Positions 1 to 5,590 of a DNA stretch of 5,590 bases are shown here, one piece after another. The notes beneath the pieces were generated by a model. That model saw nothing but the letters and a program-made list of their open reading frames with translations. It was not told the origin of the DNA and did not search any database. The position numbers were made by a program, and so were the translations under genes. How positions within the stretch are numbered: position 1 is the first letter of the stretch; each line of letters begins with the position of its first letter. The DNA is taken from the NCBI GenBank assembly GCA_016716715.1, contig JADJVE010000017.1, positions 1-5,590 of the forward strand, in the 5' to 3' direction. Source of the stretch: Acidobacteriota bacterium (GTDB taxonomy: Bacteria; Acidobacteriota; Thermoanaerobaculia; UBA5066).

Positions 1-991
1 CGCTTGGCGACGCCGCCGACGACGAGCGGCTCGTGCGCGACGCCCGCGGCGTCGAACACGCCCGCGAACTCCTCGTCCGCGAGGACGGGCTGGCCGGCGA
101 CGAGGACGAGCGCGACGTCGCGCGGCCGCGCGGAGAGGAGCGGCACACGGAGCGCCACGAGGTCCGCCTGTGCGCCCGTCTCGAGCGACGGGACCGGCAG
201 GCCGAGCCTCCGCGCGGCCACCGCCCCGACGGCGGCGGCGAGCCGCGCGTCCGACACGAGGCCCGTGGCCCGGGGCCGCGGCGAGCTCGTCGAGAAGCGT
301 GCCGGCGCCGCTCACGAGCGCATCCGTCCCGAGCAAGACCTCGAGGCCTGCGCCGAAGAGGGCGCGCGAAGCCGTCGCGCGGTACAGGAACGTTCGACGT
401 CGGGCACCACCGCGCACCGCGCGCGCGTCAGACGGGACAGACTGTCTGCGTCCGTCGCGACGAGGTGGACCGCCGCGAGGAGCGGCCGAGGAGCCCGCGC
501 GCGTCGGCGTCCGCGATCTCCTCGCCCGCCTCGCGGCTCTCGTTCCCTCGGCGAGGTGCATGGTCCACGGACCGACGGCGTTTCGTCGGGCGCCTCGCGC
601 ACGGACTGCACGGTCGGGATGCGCGACATGGAGCGGAAGTCCTGATCGAAGTCCTCCTCCACCCGTCGTGGTGGACGGCGGTCGTCGCGCTGCCGAGGAC
701 GTTCTTGAGGGCGCCGAAGAGGAGCGCCTCCCGGCGCGAGAGCGCATGGCGCCGGTCGAGATCATCCGTGAACCGTTCGTGGAGGTCCCGGGCCCCACGC
801 GCCCGCGTCGGCATAGGCGTCTCGCCGAGGCGCGGAAGATGATTGCGATGGAGGTGGTCGTGCGTTCACGAGGCCGGGAGAAGGGTCGCGCCGTCGAGGT
901 CGACCGTGACGTCCGGCGCGCCGCCGTCGGGGGTGATGCGGCCGCCGTCGACCTCGAGGGCCCCGACGTGCGTCACGAGTCGGAGCCTCAC
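1..991 (-). CDS. Amidohydrolase-superfamily metal-dependent hydrolase/deaminase (3' end cut by window edge, multiple frameshifts)
   Basis: The start is GTG at 991, overlapping the previous stop as GTGA; no Shine-Dalgarno is visible. About 330 residues are visible and the end looks only a few residues beyond base 1. Seen in order: a short N-terminal beta region, then LLPGLVNA and the metal motif HDH (862-854, near residue 44), then MHLAEG with His 558-556 and Glu 549-547, AVHLV with His 467-465, CPTSN, and GTDALVSG with Asp 324-322. HxH + HxxE + H + D is the full active-site set of the mononuclear aminohydrolases (guanine, cytosine and MTA/SAH deaminases, chlorohydrolases). The C-terminal ADLVAL segment is the usual return to the small beta domain. 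At about 340 residues it is compact for a family usually above 400. About ten indels break the frame, near 882, 865, 823, 800, 650, 575, 545, 485, 390 and 280. Family is secure; substrate is unknown. Likely cytosolic, as no signal peptide is seen. Confidence 0.82.
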
Positions 992-1662
992 CGCGCGAAC
1001 TCAGCGCGAGAAGGAGCGGCATGCCGGCGTCGCGCGCGTAGCGGTCGAGCTTTCCGGCGCGCTCATAGAAGGGTCGGACTTCGGCACCGACGCTCAGCCA
1101 GCCGCCGGAGTCGAACGACAGCCCGGCGGCGCGCCCCGCCGATTCGTGGTCGTCCGACTCGTGCACGACGTGCTCGACGGCGTGGGACGCGCCGGATGCG
1201 TCGCGGAAGATCCGCGTGTGCCGCGCCGCACCGCCTCCGGGTGGAAGTCGGTGACGACCGCGCACGCGCCGGGCCGGAGGACGCGTGCGAGCTCGGCGTA
1301 AAGCGGCGCGAGGGCAGGAAGGTGGCCGGCGGCGAGCCGGCACCAGGCGACGTCGAAGCGCGCGGCCGGAAACGGCAAGGACCGGACGTCGGCGGCCGAG
1401 GTGGCGGTCGGACGGCCGGGCACGAGCCGGCCGCGGGCCAGCATCTCTCGTAGACGAGGTCGATCCGACCGCCGAGCGCGGTGCGTTCCGCGGAAGACGA
1501 GGCGCCGCCCGGTTCCGCACGCCGCGTCGAGGAGGTCGAGACCGTCGAGCTCGGGCGTGAGTATCCGGACGGCCGCCTCGTCGAGGACGGTGAGCGGATT
1601 TTCCTCGTCGTAAGTGTCGGACCAGAGGCGGTACGCTTCGGCGTTTTCAGAACGGCGCTCAC
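988..1662 (-). CDS. Class I SAM-dependent methyltransferase (third of the operon), frameshifted
   Basis: GTG at 1662 overlaps the upstream stop as GTGA and has a strong GAGGAGG four bases upstream. The reconstructed protein is about 224 residues. An N-terminal segment WSDTYDEENPLTVLDEAA precedes SAM-binding motif I, LLDAACGTGRR (near residues 44-54). It is followed by DLVYEML, the post-motif LPFPAARFDVAWCRLAAGHL, ELARVLRPGA and VVTDFHPEA. The C-terminal half carries HTRIFRDASG, a His-rich VEHVVHESDDHE stretch and VRPFYERAGKL, ending in LLLALEFAR. This resembles the Methyltransf_11/25 fold of small-molecule methyltransferases, and the His-rich stretch may help form the acceptor site (inference). 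Indels near 1650 (A run), 1490, 1455 (AGAG dinucleotide), 1220 and 1003 break the frame. The stop at 990-988 is reached only after restoring one G near 1003, which then gives the same 4-base overlap with the amidohydrolase. Acceptor unknown. Confidence 0.8.
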
Positions 1663-3023
1663 GACGCCTCCTCAGGTGTCCGTAGGCCTGCGAGTCCGCG
1701 GGCACGAGGCCGCCCCTCAGCCGGCGAGCGAAGTCCTCGACACGCCCCTTGAGCCGCGGCGGCAGCCACGGGACCTTCGGGTCCTCGTGGGTCATCCAGC
1801 CGAGCCACTCGGGCGTCGTCCACTCGTCGAGCGTCGCCGGGCGTCGTCGACAGCGGGTCGACGTTGCCGTACGTCCCGCGGCGCTGCGGCGTGGGCGTGT
1901 AGAAATACGTGATGAGCTTGAGGTCCGGGTTGACCGCCGCGAGCTTCTCGATGAACGCGAGGTTCGTCTCGACGTCCTCCTCGGGGTCGTCCGGGTCGCC
2001 GAAGACGAACGAGAACCCGGGAGGATCCCGTGCTCCCTTGTCTTCGCGGCGAGGGCGAGCGTCTGCTCGATCGTCAGGTTCTTCGACATCTTCTTCAGGC
2101 GCTCGTCCGAGCGATTCCGCCCCGAAGTACGCCATCGTGAGGCCCGCGCGCCGGATCGTCGGCCACGTCGCATCGGAAAATCGCAGCATCGCGTCGATCC
2201 GCGCCTCGGCCCACCATTTCAGCCCGAGCGGCGCAATCCGCTCGCAGAGCTCGACGGCGTGCTCCTCGCGGAGGAAGAAATTGTTGTCGTAGAAGTGGAC
2301 GGAGTCCATCCCGCGCGTCGCGGCGAGGTGCGCGAGGTCGGCCTCGGTGCGCGAGGGCGACGCGAACTTCTCCCGGCTGCCGAACGCGCCGATGACGCCG
2401 CAGAAGTTGCACGTGTACGGGCAGCCGATGGACGCCTGGTAGACGCCGCTTCTTTTCGCCGAGCGCCGACGGGCGGAGGTAGTTCGGGACGTCGACGCGC
2501 GCCCACGGCACGTGCGGGAACGCGTCGGGTCCCTCCCAGGCGCGCTCGGGGTTGAGCCGCGCCTCCCCGCCGTCCTTCCAGCCGAGGCCCGCGACGGACG
2601 CGGGGTCGACGCGCCCGGCGAGGACGCCGAGTAGCTCGACGAGCGTTCGCTCTCCCTGGCCGCGCACGAGATAGTCCACATACGGCGCGCGGAGGACCGG
2701 CGCGGGATAGAGGCTCGGGAAGTAGCCGCCCCAGACGATCGGCAGGTTCGGGAAGCGATCCTTCAAGGCGCGCGCGACGGCACGGCCGAGAGGAGCTGCG
2801 GCCCCGGCATGACGGTCATGCCGACGAGAGCGGACGGGATCGTCCGTTCCCGCGCGCGCGGCGACGATCGCGGCGGCCTCGGAGGCCGGGTCGGACCCTT
2901 CCAGGTTGCCGTCGACGATCTGCCACGTGACTCCCTCGGGCAGTGCGGCGCGAGGGCGAGGAGGGAGAGGGGAAATCGCCGGTTCTTCGCCCGCGTGGCG
3001 CGCGTGTTCACGAGGAGGATCAT
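1659..3023 (-). CDS. Complete B12-binding-domain radical SAM enzyme (BchE-type architecture), frameshifted
   Basis: ATG at 3023 overlaps the preceding stop as ATGA. The stop TGA (1661-1659) overlaps the next gene. Reconstructed length is about 454 residues, normal for the class. The N-terminal cobalamin-binding Rossmann domain (about residues 1-150) starts MILLVNTR, then VDGNLEG, LVGMTVMPGPQ, IVWGGYFPSLYP and YLVRGQGE. The radical SAM barrel follows, with the 4Fe-4S motif CPYTCNFC (cysteine codons 2423-2421, 2411-2409, 2402-2400; near residue 201), then FYDNNFF, WWAEARID, the SAM-contact GAES, GFSFVFGDP and TYFYTPTP. Known members use SAM and methylcobalamin for C-methylation or ring chemistry; the substrate here is unknown. 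The B12 domain has D-G-N where B12 enzymes often have DxHxxG, as is common in this radical SAM class. Eight compensating indels lie near 2945, 2835, 2783, 2455, 2117, 2028, 1843 and 1720. The last 25 or so residues are the least certain. Confidence 0.88.
1667..1673 (-). promoter_or_regulatory. Strong ribosome binding site before the third methyltransferase
   Basis: Reading the minus strand, GAGGAGG is followed by a four-base spacer (CGTC) and the GTG at 1662. It is the best Shine-Dalgarno match at any internal start here and supports that GTG as the start. It lies inside the 3' end of the upstream radical SAM gene, so this gene can be translated both by coupling and by its own initiation. The other four internal starts have no comparable site; a weak GAGG sits just before the GTG at 3830. 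Confidence 0.65.
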
Positions 3024-3830
3024 GAGCCCCGGGGCGTCGGCGACTCCAGAGATCGAAGCGCGACGGCGCACCGCGCCCTTCAGCCGCGCCACCAAGCCCG
3101 CGTTTCAGTGCGCGGGGGTAGAGAACGCGCCGCCGGCGGAAGGATAGGCCCGCGGGCGCGGCGGCGCCGCCAGCCGCTCCTTCGTGAGGAACCTCCACGG
3201 GCGAGAGCGCAAGGAGGTCTTCGGCGGCTTCGGCGAAGCGCGCCGCGGTCTCGCGGCGCTTCTCGGCTCGCATCGCGTCGCCCGAGGCGGCGCGCGCGGA
3301 GAACGGGGAGGCGATGACCGCGACGCAGCCGCCGGGCGCCGCCGTACGCGCGGCCGCGGCGAGGACGCGTGGAGGTCCTCGGCGAGGTGCAGCGACGCGT
3401 CGAAGACGACGATGTCGAAGAGCCGCGGGCCGAGCGGGAGCGCGTCGAACGAGGCGGCGACTCGTCCGAACATGCGCGCGAGGCGCCGGGCGAACGGCGC
3501 CGCGGCCGCGAGGCCGTCCACGTCGTCCACGCGGAGGTCCGCCGCGACGCAGCGGTGGCCGCGCGCCGCGAGCCGCGCCGAGAGCCAGCCGTTTCCCGCG
3601 CCCAGGTCGAGGACCCGGAGCGCCCGCCCGCGCTCGCGCTCGAGGGGAGCCACGACGCGCCGGAGGAACGCGTCGAAGGTGCGTGCGCGGATCCGCCACT
3701 GCGCGGCCAGCGGGCCCTCCGTGACCCACGGGAGCGCGAAGAGCTCGCGCGTGCCTCCGGCGCCGCGACCCTCGGTCCGGCGCAGCCGGGCGTAGGCGCG
3801 GGCCCAGCGGCGGCGCGCGGGCTCGCTCAC
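3020..3830 (-). CDS. Class I SAM-dependent methyltransferase (second of the operon), frameshifted near its 3' end
   Basis: GTG at 3830 overlaps the first methyltransferase's stop as GTGA, with a weak GAGG upstream. The first 150 or so residues are in one frame. An N-terminal cap ends in LPWVTEGPLAAQWRIRA. Motif I is VLDLGAGNGWLS (near residues 73-84), followed by HRCVAADLRVDDVDGL (acidic motif II), FDALPLGPRLFDIVVFDASLH, then APGGCVAVIASPFSARAASG and an EKRRE helix. The LDLGAGNGWLS...ASLH pattern is a recognisable methyltransferase type often found beside B12 radical SAM genes (general knowledge of the family). The tail is broken by indels near 3370, 3190, 3150, 3105, 3065 and 3028. It can be rebuilt as FLTKERLAA, then LSFRRRRVLYPRALKRG, LVARLKGAVRRRA and SRFDLWSRRRPG, giving about 270 residues. 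The stop at 3022-3020 is inferred from the ATGA overlap. Uncorrected, one frame instead stops at 3105. Acceptor unknown. Confidence 0.8.
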
Positions 3831-4660
3831 GGGGCCTCGGCTTCCGTGCGCGTGAAGTCGAGGAGCACGTGGTCCGCAAGGAGCGCGAGCGGCCGGGCGG
3901 CGAGCCGGTCGACCGCCTCGGCTGCCGCGAGGACGAGCGGAACGCGCGAAATCCAGGGCTCGGCCGAGCTCGGCGGCACGAAGACGCCGATGCCGGTGGT
4001 GCCGCGAAGGACGAACCACGGGGAGAACGCGACCGCGAACGCGCGCGGCGCCGGGTACGTCACCGTGAACGTCTCGCCGGCCACGCGCGCCGGCGCCGGA
4101 CGGCGAGAAGCGCCGGAACGCCGCCCGGAACCGCCCGCGCAGGAGCAGCACGGCGACCTCGGCCGGCGAAGCCGGGCCGAAGACGACGAGGAGTGCGCGC
4201 GCGCCCGGCGGAAGAACGCGTGCGAGGCCGCGCGCGACGGAGGCGTGGTCCGTGACGCAATTGAGCGACGCAAAGTTCGAGAAGACGCCATCGAAGGGCG
4301 CGCCGCCGCGCCGCGGCCCAGGCGCCGAGGTCCTCGAGCGCCAACCGCTCGGCGGTCACGACCGTGCCGACGCCGGCGGCCCGGGCCTTCGCGCGTTTGC
4401 GCGACCATCGCGGGCGCGCCGTCCGTCACGTGGACCTTCCTTCCCGCAGCCGCGAGAAAGAGCGCGTCCTCGCCGGTCCCGCCCCGAGCTCGAGCAGGCG
4501 GGCGCCCGGCGGAAACGCGGCGAGGAGCTCGCGGCGGACGGCGCGGCGTTGGGCGGCGACGGACGCCCACGCGGAGAAGGCGTCGTCGGAAACCCGGGGC
4601 GAGGGCGTCGAAGGCTCGGACGGCCGCGGGAAGGGAATGCACGGCGCCGCCCGGCGTCAC
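3827..4660 (-). CDS. Class I SAM-dependent methyltransferase (first of the operon), frameshifted
   Basis: GTG at 4660 overlaps the radical SAM stop as GTGA; no Shine-Dalgarno is seen, so coupling is likely. Reconstructed length is about 276 residues. The N-terminus reads VRAFDALAPGF, typical of the lead-in helix. Motif I is LLELGAGTGEDALFLAAAG (near residues 55-73), then VHVTDGAPAMVAQ, with the acidic residue expected to contact SAM ribose. Next come FDGVFSNFASLNCVTD, ARVLPPGARALLVVFGP, a long lid, FTVTYPAP, RGTTGIGVFVPPS and ADHVLLDFTR at the C-terminus. The GIGVFVPPS plus DH-LL-F tail marks a methyltransferase subfamily that I associate with B12 radical SAM gene neighbourhoods. Indels near 4590, 4480, 4390, 4310 and 4085 move the reading through all three frames. 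The last 85 or so residues are intact. Acceptor and atom specificity (O, N or C) cannot be read from sequence. Confidence 0.83.
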   Translation of the reverse strand: MTPGGAVHSLPAAVRAFDALAPGFRRRLLRVGVRRRPTPRRPPRAPRRVSAGRPPARARGGTGEDALFLAAAGRKVHVTDGAPAMVAQTREGPGRRRRHGRDRRAVGARGPRRLGRGAAARPSMASSRTLRRSIASRTTPPSRAASHAFFRRARAHSSSSSARLRRPRSPCCSCAGGSGRRSGASRRPAPARVAGETFTVTYPAPRAFAVAFSPWFVLRGTTGIGVFVPPSSAEPWISRVPLVLAAAEAVDRLAARPLALLADHVLLDFTRTEAEAP

Positions 4661-5590
4661 GCGCGCGCGATGCGAAGGCGCGGCCCCGAGGCTTCGACCT
4701 CGAGAGGTTCGGAGCGGTGCAGACTCTCTGTTTCGTCCAGCTCGCGCCACTTCTCGTCGCAGGAGAGGCGCGTTTCGGCGGCGGCGTTCGTGCCGGCCGC
4801 GAAGGTGGCCACCTCTTCGTGCAGGACGTCGCGCACACGCCGGTAGAACGCGCTCGTGTACGTCCCGCGGAACATCATGGCGAGCTCGTCGCTGTCGCTC
4901 CAGTTCGTGCGCGCGCCGAGCTGCTCCTTCACGCGCTCGAAAAAGAGCGTCCCGGGGAGCGGGTAGGCGACCGAGACGCCGACGTCGTCGGGCCGCTCGC
5001 TGAGGACGAGCTCGCGTGTCGCGAGGAGATCCGCCCAGGTCTCGCCCGTGTAGCCGAGCTGGAGGAACCACGCGACGCGGATGCCGTGGCTCCTGAGAAG
5101 GCGCGTCGCCGTCTTGACCTGGCCGATGCGCGTGCCCTTGTCCATCGCGTCGAGGATCCGCTGCGAGCCGGACTCGACGCCCATCCAGACCTCCTCGGCG
5201 CCGGCGGCGGCCAGTGCCGCGACGGCCGAGGGCGTCATGAGGTCGACGCGCGACTGCATCGTGAACGGGATCCTGACACGCCGCTCGGCGAGCGCCTCCG
5301 CGTAGGACTCCGTCCAGCGCGGCGAGAGGCCGAAGATGTCGTCCGCGAACCAGATGTGATCCGGGCGCACCGTGTCGGCGAGCAGGCGGACTTCGTCCGC
5401 GACGTTGCCGGGGCTGCGCTGGGCGTAGCGCGTGCCCCCAGAGCGGCTTGGCGCACCAGTTGCAGTGGAAAGGGCAGCCGCGCGTCGTCACGACGTTCCA
5501 GCTGAGCCGGCCGTGCGCGCGCGTCCAGGCCGTACGGTACGCCGCCGCGTCGACGAGGTCCCAGGCCGGCAACGGCAGCGCGTCGAAGTC
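4657..5590 (-). CDS. Radical SAM domain of a B12-binding radical SAM enzyme (5' end beyond right edge, one frameshift)
   Basis: About 310 residues are visible. Reading enters at 5590 in DFDALPLPAWDLVD, the usual linker between a cobalamin-binding domain and the radical SAM barrel, so the B12 domain should lie just outside the window. The 4Fe-4S motif is CPFHCNWC (5476-5453). It is followed by WGTRYAQRSPGNV, DHIWFADDIFGL, RIPFTMQSRVDLM, the SAM-contact segment EEVWMGVESGS and LDAMDKGT. LQLGYTGETW, YPLPGTLFFERV and a C-terminal MFRGTYTSAFYRRVRDVLHEEV helix region follow. The only break is one extra base in a five-C run (5435-5439, plus strand). From there to the stop at 4659-4657 the frame is clean. 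Members of this class use SAM and often cobalamin for C-methylation or rearrangement. It is clearly not a recent copy of the second enzyme in this operon, as the motifs around the cluster differ. Substrate unknown. Confidence 0.9.

Noticed and set aside
170..1453. Long plus-strand open frame (427 codons), and others at the left end
   Set aside because: They are Arg/Pro-rich antisense shadows of the amidohydrolase and third methyltransferase.
2095..3879. A single 594-residue minus-strand protein spanning methyltransferase and radical SAM
   Set aside because: It strings together correct segments of two genes with out-of-frame filler, and the coupled ATG at 3023 separates them.
3369..5003. Long plus-strand open frame (544 codons)
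   Set aside because: The translation is Arg/Ala/Glu-rich with no fold or motif. It lies antisense to two well-recognised minus-strand genes and is open because high-GC sequence has few stops.
4252..5505. Long plus-strand open frame (417 codons)
   Set aside because: It is the antisense shadow of the first radical SAM gene, whose minus-strand motifs (CPFHCNWC, GVESGS) are unmistakable.
3827..5572. A single 581-residue minus-strand protein joining radical SAM and methyltransferase
   Set aside because: It is a chimera created by an extra C near 5437. Between the cluster motif and the methyltransferase N-terminus it is Arg-rich nonsense, while the real radical SAM sequence continues in another frame to a stop at 4657.
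1..5590. Interpretation as a pseudogenised operon
   Set aside because: All catalytic and metal-binding residues are present, and breaks are single-base events that preserve residues on both sides. No large deletions, insertion sequences or eroded segments are seen. Not excluded without read data.
1659..5590. Assignment to hopanoid, bacteriochlorophyll or a named antibiotic pathway
   Set aside because: The radical SAM families are shared by those pathways, but no companion gene of any of them is present, so a gene symbol would be guesswork.
1..5590. CRISPR, tRNA/rRNA, insertion sequences, attachment sites, terminators
   Set aside because: I saw no regular repeats, no terminal inverted repeats and no hairpin followed by a T run. 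Short GC-rich palindromes occur throughout but are expected at this composition, and there is no intergenic space to host such elements.

Overview
The window is very GC-rich (clearly above 65% by eye, with strong G/C at codon third positions). It looks like a free-living, secondary-metabolism-prone bacterium of the Acidobacteriota or Myxococcota/Deltaproteobacteria kind. That placement is an inference from composition and gene families, not from a marker gene. Everything I can support as coding lies on the minus strand and reads from right to left. There are no RNA genes, mobile elements, CRISPR arrays or convincing terminators. Both ends of the window fall inside genes.

Layout in transcription order: (1) the radical SAM half of a B12-binding radical SAM enzyme, running off the right edge to 4657; (2) a class I SAM-dependent methyltransferase, 4660-3827; (3) a second, different methyltransferase, 3830-3020; (4) a complete B12-binding radical SAM enzyme, 3023-1659; (5) a third methyltransferase, 1662-988; (6) a metal-dependent amidohydrolase with a deaminase-type active site, 991 to beyond the left edge. 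Each of the five junctions is a 4-base stop/start overlap (GTGA four times, ATGA once). This is the strongest evidence for one translationally coupled operon and it fixes most of the starts.

Together the genes look like a small-molecule tailoring pathway. Two cobalamin-dependent radical SAM enzymes could carry out C-methylation or ring/rearrangement chemistry. Three unrelated methyltransferases could add further methyl groups. The amidohydrolase either deaminates the substrate or clears adenosine by-products (5'-deoxyadenosine, S-adenosylhomocysteine). I recognise every family but no characterised pathway with this exact set, so the product is unknown.

The sequence carries roughly 35 apparent single-base (occasionally two-base) insertions or deletions, mostly in short G/C runs. 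Only the first gene is nearly intact. Protein similarity continues across each break in another frame, which points to uncorrected sequencing error rather than gene decay. As a result, naive translation gives long chimeric or Arg/Pro/Ser-rich proteins, including large false frames on the plus strand. Coordinates below are for the reconstructed genes.
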